In this document: one piece after another, positions 9,021-18,278 of the stretch | How positions within the stretch are numbered: the stretch's first letter is position 1 | Layout: each line of letters starts with the position of its first letter | NCBI RefSeq assembly: GCF_001028175.1 | Contig: NZ_AEJF01000230.1 | Location: forward strand, 62,001-126,000 | Source of the DNA: Caballeronia mineralivorans PML1(12) | GTDB lineage: Bacteria; Pseudomonadota; Gammaproteobacteria; Burkholderiales; Burkholderiaceae | DNA length: 64,000 nucleotides | Reading direction: 5' to 3' | Position numbers and translations under genes: made by a program | The notes under the pieces: model-generated | Seen by the model: only the letters and a program-made list of their open reading frames with translations | Told to the model about the DNA's origin: nothing | The model's database searches: none

Positions 9021-9676
9021 TGGGTGATTTCCTGATTGTCTGGCAACAACGCGTCGACGTGCTGGAAGGGCTCGCCGGGACGCTGGGTCTGCTGGTGGTG
9101 TCGGCGATCGCGTCGCTGGTTCTGGGCGCACTGCTCACGCCGGCGCTGATGTCGCGGCGCGCGGCAGTCGCGCGGCTCGCCACCCTTTACGTCGATGCCA
9201 TGCGCTGCGCGCCATTCCTGTTATTTGTATACCTGATCTACTTCGCCCTGCCATCGGCGGGGATTCGAATGAGTAACTGGTGGTCGGGCGCGATCGCCCT
9301 GATCTTGTACAACACGGCGTACATGGCCGAGCTATTGCGCGGTGCGTGGCGCGAACTGCCGGCATCGATGATCGAATCGGGGCGCGCGTATGGCTTCAGC
9401 GGCTTCACTCTTCTGCGGCGGATCATACTGCCTCCCGTGTTCACGAGCGCCATGCCGATGATCGGCAATCAGGTCGTGCAGATCGTCAAGGACAGTGCGT
9501 TCCTCACGATCATTGCCGTGACCGAACTGACGCATCAGATGAACGGCATTCAGGCGACCTACTTCATTCCGTTCGCCGCCTTCATCACGGCCATTGCGTT
9601 GTACTGGGCGATCTGCCTCGTGATCGAGAGCATGACGGGCTTGCTATCCAAATTTGCCGAGGAGAGGCGAGCATGA
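9020..9676 (+). CDS. Amino acid ABC transporter permease
   Basis: Second permease of the importer, 218 residues. The ATG at 9020 overlaps the stop of the first permease by one base and gives an N-terminus [17 protein letters not shown] followed by [19 protein letters not shown], a normal family start. The longer open frame upstream lies inside the first permease and is not used. The docking loop is [20 protein letters not shown]. The 3' end overlaps the ATPase start by 4 bases (ATGA). Confidence 0.92.
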   Translation: MGDFLIVWQQRVDVLEGLAGTLGLLVVSAIASLVLGALLTPALMSRRAAVARLATLYVDAMRCAPFLLFVYLIYFALPSAGIRMSNWWSGAIALILYNTAYMAELLRGAWRELPASMIESGRAYGFSGFTLLRRIILPPVFTSAMPMIGNQVVQIVKDSAFLTIIAVTELTHQMNGIQATYFIPFAAFITAIALYWAICLVIESMTGLLSKFAEERRA

Positions 9677-10518
9677 ATTTTTCGGGCGATCTGCCTTTGC
9701 GCGCGGGCAACGCGCCGCTTTCCTTCGATGACAACACGGCCCCGGTCGTGCTTCAGCTCAATGGCATTTCGAAATCGTTCGGCAGTAGTCACGTCTTGCG
9801 CGATGTCTCGCTCAAGGTTCATCAAGGCGAGACCGTCTGCCTGCTTGGTCCGTCAGGCTGCGGAAAATCGACGCTGTTGCGCTGTATCAACTGGCTTGAA
9901 GTGCCCGATGGCGGCACGGTTCACGTGTCGAATCAACGCATGGGCGTGCGCGATGGCTCGGCGCACAAGATGACCGATGCCGAACTGGCCCACTCGCGTG
10001 CGCGCATCGGCATGGTATTTCAGCACTTCGCGTTGTGGCCACATCTCAGCGTGCTACACAACGTGATGGAGGCTCCCATTCACGTGCTCAAGCGTCCGCG
10101 CGATGAAGTGCGCGCCGAAGCGGAGTCGCTCCTGAATCGCGTGGGACTGGCGGACAAGATGGACGCGTTTCCGTCGCGTCTTTCTGGCGGCCAGAAACAG
10201 CGCGTCGGCATTGCGCGGGCGCTTGCGATGAAGCCCGACGTGCTGCTCTTCGATGAACCTACGAGCGCACTCGATCCCGAGCTCGTGGGCGAAGTGCTTG
10301 GCGTCATGCGCGGACTCGCGGAAGAGGGCGCGACCATGGTGATCGTCACGCACGAGATGGAATTCGCGCGTCAGGTCGCGAGCCGGATCGTCTTCATGGA
10401 TGCGGGCGAAGTGATTGAAACCGGACATCCGGAGCAGTTCTTCGCCGCGCCGCAAACGCAGCGGGCACAGCAGTTTCTCGCGCGCTTCCGGGCACCTCAC
10501 GAAGCGCGTCCGTGGTAA
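9673..10518 (+). CDS. Polar amino acid ABC transporter, ATP-binding protein
   Basis: ATPase of the importer, 281 residues from the coupled ATG at 9673. About 28 variable residues precede the core. Motifs are Walker [19 protein letters not shown], signature [10 protein letters not shown], Walker [14 protein letters not shown] and IVTHEM. It is closely similar to the ATPase at 343-1284 (same [16 protein letters not shown] and DPELVGEVL stretches), so the two importers are related. It converges on the PhyH gene across a hairpin. Confidence 0.94.
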   Translation: MNFSGDLPLRAGNAPLSFDDNTAPVVLQLNGISKSFGSSHVLRDVSLKVHQGETVCLLGPSGCGKSTLLRCINWLEVPDGGTVHVSNQRMGVRDGSAHKMTDAELAHSRARIGMVFQHFALWPHLSVLHNVMEAPIHVLKRPRDEVRAEAESLLNRVGLADKMDAFPSRLSGGQKQRVGIARALAMKPDVLLFDEPTSALDPELVGEVLGVMRGLAEEGATMVIVTHEMEFARQVASRIVFMDAGEVIETGHPEQFFAAPQTQRAQQFLARFRAPHEARPW

Positions 10519-10524
10519 TGAAAA

Positions 10525-10548
10525 CGGCTCCACATGATCGCGGAGCCG
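10525..10548 (-). terminator. Hairpin terminator of the catabolic operon
   Basis: CGGCTCC-N10-GGAGCCG forms a perfect 7-bp stem. On the minus strand it is followed by TTTT, about 30-50 bases after the PhyH stop. It lies 6 bases after the stop of the convergent ATPase gene and could serve both strands. Confidence 0.7.
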
Positions 10549-10575
10549 CTGCGTGTCTTATTCAGCGTGTTCCGC

Positions 10576-11406
10576 CTATTGCGCGTGCACCATGTCGACC
10601 GCCTGCTTGACTTCCCCATCCTTGTACTGACCCCAGGTCTGCGCGAGTTCGTTCATCGAAGCGGGGTCGCGCTCGCATGCGGGCAAGGTCTCCGGGTCCC
10701 AATAGCCGAATTCATCGATACCTCGCACCAGCGTTGCGCGACGCCTGCCGGTCGTGGATTGCGCGTGCGTCGGCACGTAGAAAAAGGCGAAGCCGATGCG
10801 GCGGTCATCGGAGCGGTTGGGCAGCGAACTGTGCGCGGTGCGTTCGTGATGGATAGAAAACTGTCCGGGTTCGAGCGGCATTTCGACGGCAAGATTCTCG
10901 TCGATACCCACGAGCGACTGGCCCTTCGCGAGCATGTTGTCCTTCGCATAGGTTTCCACATGTTTGAGGTCAGGTCCAGCATGCGATCCGGGCAGCACAC
11001 GCAGTACGCCGTTCACTGAGTTCGCCGGCGTAAGCGCGACCCATACGGTGACTTCCTCATGCGGCGTGAGGCCGAAATAGGTCGAATCCTGATGCCACGA
11101 GACATAGCGCGGGTCCTTGCCGTTTTTTGCGAATATCGATGCCCCGAATAGCATGATGTCAGGTCCGATCAGGTCTTCGACGGCATCGAGAATCCGGGGA
11201 TTACGCGCCAGTTCGACGATCGCTGGCAAGGCAAGATGCCCCTTGATCTTGAGTGTCTTGTTGACGTCCTCGCCGGACGCTGCTTCGTAAGCCTCCACGA
11301 TCTTCCGGTACTTCAGCGCGTCTTCGGCGCTCATCGCGCGAAAAGGGTAAGCGTAACCCTGTTGCCTGAAATGGTCGATCTGTTCTGCGGTGAGATGCTT
11401 GGCCAT
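10576..11406 (-). CDS. PhyH-family Fe(II)/2-oxoglutarate dioxygenase
   Basis: Phytanoyl-CoA dioxygenase-like protein of 276 residues, last gene of the minus-strand operon. Iron ligands are seen as H-x-D in WHQDSTYFG and a distal histidine in the H-E-R-T-A-H stretch. VTVWVALTPANSVNGVLRVLPGSH is typical of this family, including EctD-type hydroxylases. It should hydroxylate a C-H bond of a pathway compound with 2-oxoglutarate and oxygen. The start at 11406 (MAKHLTAEQIDHFRQQGY) matches the family; the upstream extension to 11490 does not. Confidence 0.9.
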   Translation of the reverse strand: MAKHLTAEQIDHFRQQGYAYPFRAMSAEDALKYRKIVEAYEAASGEDVNKTLKIKGHLALPAIVELARNPRILDAVEDLIGPDIMLFGASIFAKNGKDPRYVSWHQDSTYFGLTPHEEVTVWVALTPANSVNGVLRVLPGSHAGPDLKHVETYAKDNMLAKGQSLVGIDENLAVEMPLEPGQFSIHHERTAHSSLPNRSDDRRIGFAFFYVPTHAQSTTGRRRATLVRGIDEFGYWDPETLPACERDPASMNELAQTWGQYKDGEVKQAVDMVHAQ

Positions 11407-11428
11407 AAGAGAACCCGGTTGAAGGAAG

Positions 11429-12598
11429 TCAGGAAAGACGGGGCGATACCGCGTCGAGCGCACCGGTAAACAACGCGACGGGCGCTTCATACACGCCGCG
11501 TCCGAGCAGGCCCGTGCGTCCGTCGGCGCCGATCATTGCGATGGCGGCGAGCGGGCCGGTACCCGAAGCGGCAACCTGCGCGGCATCGAGGCCCATACGC
11601 AGGCGTGAAAACGCAGGATTCGCGCCGCGATAAAGCGCCGCCTGCCGCGCGCGCCAGTTGTCGGGGAGCCACGGCGCGAAAGCACTTGCCGGCTCGGGCG
11701 CGAATTCAAGCGCCTGGGCGCCGAAACCGGCCGCGTCGATGACGCCGCTGTCGCCGGTCAGCGGCGCGGCATCGACTGTGATCGCTGCATTGATTCGGGG
11801 TCCTGCGGGTGCAACAGCGGTGACGGTATGCCAACGTGAAGGCTCACCTGCGAGCCGTATTCCTGCTTCGATACCATTGCCGGCGAGCGCGATGACGAGC
11901 GTCGACAAGGTCGGATCGTGCACGGCCGCCGACAGGATCAGGTGGCATGCCGCCATCCAGAGCGTGAGGAAGAAGAGCGGCGATTCGCCGAGCATGGCGG
12001 CAACGGACGCGTCGTCCAGATGCGGCACAAGCTGCCGATGCAACGCCGCCGAAGCGCTCGTCGCGCGGGCGTGCAGATCGTCGCCGCCGTCGAGTCCTGT
12101 CCGGGCCAGCGATATCAAATCAACCGCGCTCGCGCATGAAGCTCGCTGCATCACAGGCGCAAGCACGTTGTCGCGCCAGGCCATGCGTTCGATGATCGCC
12201 GGATTGCGGCTGCCGAAGCGAATCTGCGCGCCCGCGCCGCTTCCGAGCAGCGACCACGCGTGCTTGCCGGTCGCGTTGGCATCGGTGATATCGACCAGCG
12301 ACGTGCGCGGGGAAATCACGGCGGCCAGCGGCGTGACCACGTTGAATGACTGCGCGCTCATCAGCCTGACGCGGCCATCGACGATAAGACGTTCCGCCTG
12401 CGCCTCGTCGTTCGCCCAGCGTTCGTACAGGCAGCACAGGACCGCGGACGACAGCACCGGCGGCGGCGGCCTGCAAGGGTCCTTATAAGGCGGCCCCGCG
12501 TGCAGCAGGGTCATGTCGATCAAGCCGACCGCGTCGCGCGCGCACTGCACGCCACGCCATTGCGGCTGGACTGCGGCGAGCGTCTCAAGCGCCGTCAT
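11429..12598 (-). CDS. DUF1116 protein, AllG (YlbE)-like
   Basis: About 389 residues with the DUF1116 pattern: LLHAGPPYKDP, LYERWANDEAQAERLI, FNVVTPLAAVISPRT, RMAWRDNVLAPVM, FFLTLWMAACHLIL, ALAGNGIEAGIRLAG and DSGVIDAAGFGAQAL. E. coli YlbE (AllG) of this family is a subunit of oxamate carbamoyltransferase together with FdrA (AllF) and YlbF (AllH). Neither partner is present here, so that activity should not be assumed. The start at 12598 overlaps the CoxG-like gene end by 14 bases. An alternative ATG lies at 12640. Confidence 0.8.
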   Translation of the reverse strand: MTALETLAAVQPQWRGVQCARDAVGLIDMTLLHAGPPYKDPCRPPPPVLSSAVLCCLYERWANDEAQAERLIVDGRVRLMSAQSFNVVTPLAAVISPRTSLVDITDANATGKHAWSLLGSGAGAQIRFGSRNPAIIERMAWRDNVLAPVMQRASCASAVDLISLARTGLDGGDDLHARATSASAALHRQLVPHLDDASVAAMLGESPLFFLTLWMAACHLILSAAVHDPTLSTLVIALAGNGIEAGIRLAGEPSRWHTVTAVAPAGPRINAAITVDAAPLTGDSGVIDAAGFGAQALEFAPEPASAFAPWLPDNWRARQAALYRGANPAFSRLRMGLDAAQVAASGTGPLAAIAMIGADGRTGLLGRGVYEAPVALFTGALDAVSPRLS

Positions 12599-13235
12599 GA
12601 TCTGCGCGTGCTTCGTGGGACCTTGCGATGCCGAACACACGCTTCAACCGCGACCAGACAATGCTCCAGAACAAATTCCCAAGGTTCAGCGGAGCGGCGG
12701 GTGTGGCAGGTGCGGCGATCTCAGGCTCAGGTATCACCCCGGTTTCAGCACGCGTGGCAGCGATGTCCTCCACTCGCTGCGTGGCAAGCTCATCGAGCTT
12801 CGCTTTCAGATTGGCCGCGAACGCCTCGGTCATTCTCGATGCCAGTTCTTTCACGATGCCGCCGCGCGAGAATTGCGCCAGACTTCCGGCAATGGTGTAG
12901 TCGACCTTAACATCGACACGCGTTTCGCCGGGTGTCGAATTGTCGAGCGCGAACGCCGCGACGCCTTTGACGCGCGATGCACTCTTGCGATCGACGCCGC
13001 CGCCGCTGACACTGCCGCGGCACTGGTCTTCGTCGAGCGTCATCTCGCCATCGCCGGCAAACGCAGCGACGATCGGCCCGAGCTTCACCTGCATGGAGAG
13101 TTTCAGCAGCGTGCCCTCCGGCGGTGCGCTCAGCGATGCGCCCGGCAGGCACGCGACGATTCCCGACGTGTCGTGAAAGCATGCCCACACGGCATCGCGT
13201 GGATAGGGCACGGTAAAGCTCTGTTCGATTTCCAT
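12585..13235 (-). CDS. CoxG-like SRPBCC protein
   Basis: SRPBCC (START-like) protein of 216 residues beginning MEIEQSFTVPYPRDAVWACF, with CLPGASL and SRVKGVAAFAL as in CoxG. The C-terminal part after about residue 160 is a Pro/Ala-rich linker, then LNLGNLFWSIVWSRLKRVFG, a likely amphipathic membrane anchor. CoxG proteins help molybdenum CO dehydrogenases bind the membrane, and one is reported to carry quinone, so this protein may pass electrons from the adjacent CoxSML-type enzyme to the respiratory chain. The position directly after coxS supports this. Confidence 0.88.
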   Translation of the reverse strand: MEIEQSFTVPYPRDAVWACFHDTSGIVACLPGASLSAPPEGTLLKLSMQVKLGPIVAAFAGDGEMTLDEDQCRGSVSGGGVDRKSASRVKGVAAFALDNSTPGETRVDVKVDYTIAGSLAQFSRGGIVKELASRMTEAFAANLKAKLDELATQRVEDIAATRAETGVIPEPEIAAPATPAAPLNLGNLFWSIVWSRLKRVFGIARSHEARADHDGA

Positions 13236-13249
13236 GGAGATCCTGTCGG

Positions 13250-13777
13250 TCAGGCGGTCGCCGCTGCGATAGCTCTCGCGATTGGCGCGGCGCTCTGTTC
13301 GCGCTGCTTATCGAGGACGCGGCGAATGGCGCGGACAATGCCGGCATAGCCCGTACATCGGCAAAGATTGCCCGACAGCTCCAGGCGCACGCGGTCATCG
13401 TCGACGGCCGGCAACCGGGTCACGATATCGAGCGCCGTGATCAGCATGCCGGGTGTGCAATAGCCGCACTGCAGCGCGTGTTCCGCACTGAACGCCGTGC
13501 GCAGTGCGTTCATCGTGGCATCGTCGTCGAAGCCTTCGATGCTCTGCACCATCGACCCCGCGCATGCGATCGCCGGCGTGATGCAGGAGCGCGCGGGCAC
13601 GCCGTCGATCATTACCGTACAGGCTCCGCATACGCCCTGTTCGCAGCCGATATTCGTGCCGCACAACATCTGCTGCTCGCGCAGGAAATCCGCCAGATGC
13701 GTGCGTGGACTGACTGTGCTGCTGACGGTCTCGCGGTTGATGACGAGCTGGACGGCTTGCGTGAAAGTATCGGTCAT
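13250..13777 (-). CDS. Molybdenum hydroxylase, 2Fe-2S subunit (CoxS-like)
   Basis: Small subunit of a xanthine oxidase-family hydroxylase, 175 residues. The plant-type cluster cysteines are C45, C50, C53 and C65 (GCEQGVCGACTV). The second cluster uses C104, C107, C139 and C141 (QCGYCTPGM, GNLCRCTGY). All eight are present. It moves electrons between the Mo and FAD subunits. The start overlaps the end of the FAD subunit by 4 bases, giving fixed stoichiometry. Confidence 0.96.
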   Translation of the reverse strand: MTDTFTQAVQLVINRETVSSTVSPRTHLADFLREQQMLCGTNIGCEQGVCGACTVMIDGVPARSCITPAIACAGSMVQSIEGFDDDATMNALRTAFSAEHALQCGYCTPGMLITALDIVTRLPAVDDDRVRLELSGNLCRCTGYAGIVRAIRRVLDKQREQSAAPIARAIAAATA

Positions 13778-14595
13778 TGCGGATTCCTGCCGTGTTCTCG
13801 GACGATCGCCGCAGCGCGCATCAGTGCCACGCGATGAACCTGATATTCGTAGCTGCCGGGCGCGAGTCCGGCAGCTTCCAGATGCGCGTCAGGCATGGAC
13901 GTATCGATGAGCGCGCGGGCATTCGCGATCAAGTAGGGCGGCCCGTCGAGGGCACCGATCACGGCGCGGCACACACCGTTCGCGCTGTCATCGATACACA
14001 CGGCAATCGCTTCGGCGAACTCGCCAGGCTTGCGGTTGAACTTGTAGTAACTCCAGCGTGCGGTCGGCGACAGGCGGCGAAAGCGCACCGCACACAGGAT
14101 TTCATCGGCGTCGAGCGCGGTGGTGAACGCACTTGCCATCCAGTCAGCACTCGATACCGTGCGCTCGCCCGCCGGACCCGCCACGAGAAAATCGGCATCG
14201 AGCACGCGCAGCGTCGTGATCCAGTCGGCGGCGGGATCGGCATGCGCGAGGCTGCCGCCGAGCGTGCCGCGATTGCGCACCGCGCGATACGCAATGCCGC
14301 GCGCCACGTACGGCATGAGGCCTTCGGTGCCATCGGCGACCTTGCCGTCCTCGATCTCCGCGTGCGTGATACATGCGCCCAACGTGATCGTGTTGCCCTC
14401 GGCCCTGCATTCGCGCAGCGCGGGAATGCCGCGCAGGTCGACTAACATCTCGGGCTGAGCGAGGCGCAGGTTCATCATCGGTCCGAGCGACTGGCTGCCG
14501 GAAACGAACTTCGCCATGCCGTCGGTAGGCGTGACGAGACGGATCGCATCGACGCTGTTCAGCGGCCTGGCGTAATCGAAGCAGGCTGCCTTCAT
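13774..14595 (-). CDS. Molybdenum hydroxylase, FAD subunit (CoxM-like)
   Basis: FAD-binding subunit of 273 residues. The two FAD motifs are seen as VSGSQSLGPMMNLRL near residue 33 and AVRNRGTLGGSLAHADPAADW near residue 110. The C-terminal CO-dehydrogenase flavoprotein domain follows. It overlaps both neighbours by 4 bases. It would accept electrons from the 2Fe-2S subunit and deliver them to oxygen, quinone or the CoxG-like protein. Confidence 0.95.
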   Translation of the reverse strand: MKAACFDYARPLNSVDAIRLVTPTDGMAKFVSGSQSLGPMMNLRLAQPEMLVDLRGIPALRECRAEGNTITLGACITHAEIEDGKVADGTEGLMPYVARGIAYRAVRNRGTLGGSLAHADPAADWITTLRVLDADFLVAGPAGERTVSSADWMASAFTTALDADEILCAVRFRRLSPTARWSYYKFNRKPGEFAEAIAVCIDDSANGVCRAVIGALDGPPYLIANARALIDTSMPDAHLEAAGLAPGSYEYQVHRVALMRAAAIVREHGRNPQ

Positions 14596-16994
14596 GCCAT
14601 CACCTTCGCGGCTTTCGACGCGACGGCGCGCGCACGCGTCATTGCGTCGACCACCACGCGCGGCGAGATCGGCAGTTCGCAGATCTCGACACCGAGCGGC
14701 CTGAGCGCGTCATTCACCGCATTTGCGATGGCCGCAGGCGAGCCGATCGCACCGCTTTCCCCGATCCCCTTCTGACCGAATTCCGTGTACGGAGAAGGCG
14801 TCTCCATATGTTCGATGCGAATCGCCGGCACTTCCGTGGCGCCCGGCAGCAGATAGTCCGCGAGCGTCGATGCGAGCGGCTGGCCGTCATCGCTGTAACG
14901 CATGGCCTCATAGAGGGCCGTGCCGATGCCTTGCGCCGCGCCGCCCATGACCTGACCGTCGACCACCATCGGGTTAATCAACACGCCGCCGTCCTCGACG
15001 ATCACGTAGTCGAGGATCTCCGTCAGGCCAAGCTCGGTATCGACGGCAACGACAACCGCGTGGCACGCATAGCTGAACGTGCCGGTGTCGCGCTTTGCCT
15101 GATACGACGTCGATACTTCGAGCCCGCGCGGATCGACATCGGGCGGCAGCAGCTGCGGCGCGCGATACCACGTGTGCGCGAGTTCCGCGAGCGTCCTGCG
15201 CGCCTGCGTGCCCGCGACCGCGCCGTTTTCCCAGCGCACGGCATCGGCCGGTTCCCTGAGCAGCCACGCACCGATTTGCATCAGACGCTCCTTCAGTTCG
15301 CGCGCCGCCTGTGCGACCGCGCCGCCGGCCATGACGATCGAGCGCGAACCCCAGGTTCCCGTGGAGTAGGGCGTCACGCCGGTGTCGCCGAGCACAACGC
15401 GCACCCTGTCCGTATCGATGCCAAGTACCTCGTGCGCGATCTGCGCGAGCGTGGTTTCCATCGATTGTCCGTGCGAATGAACCCCGGCGCGCACTTCGAG
15501 GATACCGTCGGGCGTCAGGCGAATGACTGCCGGTTCGTAGCCCGGCACCATTGGAATGCCCCAGCCGTGATAGACGGAGGTGCCATGCGCGCCCTGCTCG
15601 CAAAAGATCGCCATGCCAAAGCCGATGCGCCGTCCGTCAGGCTCGCCTCGCTGTTGCCGCGCGCGCACGGCCGGCAGGTCGATCGAGCGGACCGCGCGGC
15701 GCACCGCTTCTGGGTAGTCGCCACTGTCGAAGTGCTTGTTCGTGATGTTGTCGTACGGCATCTCGTGCGGTTCGACGAGATTGCGCAGGCGCGCTTCGTA
15801 TGGTTCGATGCCCGCGGCCACTGCAATCGCGTCGAGCATGGTTTCGATGGCGTAGCACACGCCGGTTCGCGCAACGCCGCGATACGGCAGGATGGGCGGC
15901 TTGTTGGTCGCGACCGACCAGGTGCGGCACCGGTATCGATCCATCTTGTACGGGCCCGGCAGGATGCTGCCCACTTGCGCGGCTTCGAGGCATGCCGAGA
16001 ACGGATAGGACGAGTATGCGCCCGAGTCGACGCTCGCCTCGCATTCGACCGCGAGCAGGCGGCCATCGCGCTCGGCATAGGCGGTGATGTCGTAATCGTG
16101 CTCGCGACAGTTTGCGTTGGCGGTCAGCTGCTCGCGGCGATCCTCGATCCACCGCACCGGCCGCTCGAGATGCATCGCGAGCCAGCCGCAGCACACTTCC
16201 TCCGGCAACAGGATGCCCTTGTAGCCGAAACCGCCGCCCACGTCCGGGGCGATGACGCGGACCTGCCCTTCGTCCAGGCCCAGGCAGTGGGCGAGCCCCG
16301 AGCGGGTGACGTGGACCATCTGTGCCGACGTATGCACGATCAGTTGCGACAGCCGCTTGTCCCAGTGCGCGACCACGCCGCGCCCTTCCATCGGTGCCAT
16401 GCTTTGCCGTGCCGTGCGCAGCGATCGCTGGACCTTGATGGGGGCATCGCGGCGAATCGCATCGAGGTCGATATCCGGATGGGCATCGACGAATGTCTCC
16501 AGGAAAATGTTGTCACCCCATTGCTCGTGCACCAGAGCGGAGTCGGCGCGTCGCGCGTCGAGCATGTCGACAACCGCAGGCAATTCCTCGAAGTCCACGA
16601 AGACCTGCGCGGCGATGTCCTCGGCCTGCGCACGGGTCGCTGCGGCGCACATGGCGATCATCTCACCGACCTGACGCACCTTGCCATTGGCGAGCACGGG
16701 TTGTTCGGAGCTCTTGAAACCCGGCAAGCCCGAGTTGGCGACGATTGGCTTCACGTCGTCGAGATCGGCGAGCGAATAGACTGCGTGCTCGAGACCCACC
16801 GGCTTTTCGATCCCCACAATGTGCCCGTGCGCGATCGGACTGCGCACGAACGCGACATCGACCATGCCGACCATGCGGATATTGCCGACGTATTCACCGC
16901 GGCCATGCATGAAACGGTCGTCTTCCTTGCGCAACAGAGACGCGCCGATGCCTTGCGGACGATCCGGATGCGACGTCGGGGTTTTACGTTTCAT
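14592..16994 (-). CDS. Molybdenum hydroxylase, large Mo-cofactor subunit (CoxL-like)
   Basis: Catalytic subunit of 800 residues. GIGASLLRKEDDRFMHGRGEYV opens the a/b hammerhead domain, APDVGGGFGYKG lies at about 249-260 and the conserved catalytic glutamate is E746 in GQKGIGES. The active-site loop is PYRGVAR at 370-376. It is neither the AYXCSFR loop of true (form I) CO dehydrogenase nor an exact AYRGAGR of form II. It should hydroxylate an organic substrate, likely an N-heterocycle or aldehyde, with water. It needs the MCD form of molybdopterin. It is coupled to coxM by a 4-base overlap. Confidence 0.95.
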   Translation of the reverse strand: MKRKTPTSHPDRPQGIGASLLRKEDDRFMHGRGEYVGNIRMVGMVDVAFVRSPIAHGHIVGIEKPVGLEHAVYSLADLDDVKPIVANSGLPGFKSSEQPVLANGKVRQVGEMIAMCAAATRAQAEDIAAQVFVDFEELPAVVDMLDARRADSALVHEQWGDNIFLETFVDAHPDIDLDAIRRDAPIKVQRSLRTARQSMAPMEGRGVVAHWDKRLSQLIVHTSAQMVHVTRSGLAHCLGLDEGQVRVIAPDVGGGFGYKGILLPEEVCCGWLAMHLERPVRWIEDRREQLTANANCREHDYDITAYAERDGRLLAVECEASVDSGAYSSYPFSACLEAAQVGSILPGPYKMDRYRCRTWSVATNKPPILPYRGVARTGVCYAIETMLDAIAVAAGIEPYEARLRNLVEPHEMPYDNITNKHFDSGDYPEAVRRAVRSIDLPAVRARQQRGEPDGRRIGFGMAIFCEQGAHGTSVYHGWGIPMVPGYEPAVIRLTPDGILEVRAGVHSHGQSMETTLAQIAHEVLGIDTDRVRVVLGDTGVTPYSTGTWGSRSIVMAGGAVAQAARELKERLMQIGAWLLREPADAVRWENGAVAGTQARRTLAELAHTWYRAPQLLPPDVDPRGLEVSTSYQAKRDTGTFSYACHAVVVAVDTELGLTEILDYVIVEDGGVLINPMVVDGQVMGGAAQGIGTALYEAMRYSDDGQPLASTLADYLLPGATEVPAIRIEHMETPSPYTEFGQKGIGESGAIGSPAAIANAVNDALRPLGVEICELPISPRVVVDAMTRARAVASKAAKVMA

Positions 16995-17015
16995 GGCAGT
17001 TGTGTCCGGAAGGCG

Positions 17016-18278
17016 TTACGCCGCGCGCGCGAGCGGCAACATGGGCGACATGGCGTCGTGGCGCACGCCGTCGCGTAGGCAGAACAGCGGCGTCAGCATG
17101 CGGTCCGTCACGACCTGCGTGCCTTCGTTGTCCTCCAGAACCCAGCGACCGCGACGGTCTTCCAGCACGCTGATATCGGCGATGCCGCCCGCTTTGAGGA
17201 AGCCGATTTCATGCGCCATGCCGATCATTTTCGCGGCGTGATGCGTGGCCATCGCGACCACATGATTCAGCGGCAGGCCTAGCGTCAACATGGTGGTCAT
17301 CGCGCTGACCAGGCTGAATTGGGTGCGGCCAAGAAACGAATGTTCTTCGTCCGGATGGCTATCGGGCGTGCCGGCGGGAGCGGGGACGTGCGTGTTGTAG
17401 CCGTGCATGTCGGCGCCCAGCGTGTCGGGGATCACACCGCTGTCGAGCACAATGCGCGCCATCTTGAAACTGAAATGCGAGCCGTGGCCGACATCGACCT
17501 TCAGGCCGCGCGCGATGGCCTCTTGGACCAGCGGATGCAGCTTGCCGTTTTCTTCGACAAACCCGCCCGGATGCCGGCTGAACGGATGCGCGAGGATATC
17601 GCCGGCCTTGAGCGTGCTGACTACCTGATTGAAAATGGAGTCAGGATTGACGGGAAGGCCGCCGCTCTCCGGCTTTGGCCACAATTGTCCGAAATGGATG
17701 TAGAGCGGCAGGTTTGCATCGCGGCCAATGGTCGAGGCTATCTTCATCACGTCGAGCCCCCATCGCGCAAAGCCGCCGATTTCCGCGTGCGCCTTGATGC
17801 CCTTGACCAGATCGGGATTGGCGAGCGCGGCCTTCACGGTTGCGGCGGCATCGAGGCAATCCGGCCGGTACAGGTCGGGGTAATAGTGGCCTTCGAGGCC
17901 GCCGACCAGATAGGCGGACATGAAGGCGAGCACGCGCGTGGCAGCGGGTTCGGCGACGAAATGCCGGAAGCCGGGCAGGGTGATGCAACTCGGTCCGCCC
18001 TGGTCGACGAGGGTCGTCACGCCCGATTGCACGCCGCACTGATCGGCATTCAGGCCGAAGCGGCCGGTGACGTATTGATAAACGTGGCCGTGGGTATCGA
18101 TCAGGCCGGGAAGCACGAGACGCCCACCGCAGTCGATGATCTCCGCATGCGGCGCAATGTGCGCCAGATCGGGACCGATCGCAGTGATCGTTGCGCCGTC
18201 GACCAGAACGTCCGATACCGCGTCGAACGACGAAGCCGGATCGATAACCCGACCACCTTTGAGCAGAAGCTGAGACAT
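17016..18278 (-). CDS. Amidohydrolase/deacetylase-family metallohydrolase
   Basis: Amidohydrolase superfamily enzyme of 420 residues, first gene of the operon. Metal ligands are readable: H63 and H65 (DTHGHVY), a probable carboxylated lysine K162 (KGIKAHAE), H195 (YIHFG), H231 (AHPFSRH) and D290 (LGADMHG). This pattern is that of the dihydroorotase-like deacetylase group, some members of which cleave N- or O-acyl groups of small acids. It would cleave an amide, ester or ring of the pathway compound. The start at 18278 (MSQLLLKGGRVIDPA) fits the family; the in-frame ATG at 18377 would run into the promoter. Confidence 0.9.
   Translation of the reverse strand: MSQLLLKGGRVIDPASSFDAVSDVLVDGATITAIGPDLAHIAPHAEIIDCGGRLVLPGLIDTHGHVYQYVTGRFGLNADQCGVQSGVTTLVDQGGPSCITLPGFRHFVAEPAATRVLAFMSAYLVGGLEGHYYPDLYRPDCLDAAATVKAALANPDLVKGIKAHAEIGGFARWGLDVMKIASTIGRDANLPLYIHFGQLWPKPESGGLPVNPDSIFNQVVSTLKAGDILAHPFSRHPGGFVEENGKLHPLVQEAIARGLKVDVGHGSHFSFKMARIVLDSGVIPDTLGADMHGYNTHVPAPAGTPDSHPDEEHSFLGRTQFSLVSAMTTMLTLGLPLNHVVAMATHHAAKMIGMAHEIGFLKAGGIADISVLEDRRGRWVLEDNEGTQVVTDRMLTPLFCLRDGVRHDAMSPMLPLARAA

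Noticed and set aside
14592-16994. Annotation of the CoxL-like gene as aerobic CO dehydrogenase
   Set aside because: The active-site loop lacks the AYXCSFR cysteine needed for the Mo-Cu centre, and the operon has an amidohydrolase and dioxygenase instead of CO accessory genes such as coxD, coxE and coxF.
14808-17078. A 756-codon open frame on the plus strand opposite coxL
   Set aside because: It mirrors a GC-rich, well-supported gene; its protein has no recognisable motif and is rich in His and Arg as expected of antisense shadows.
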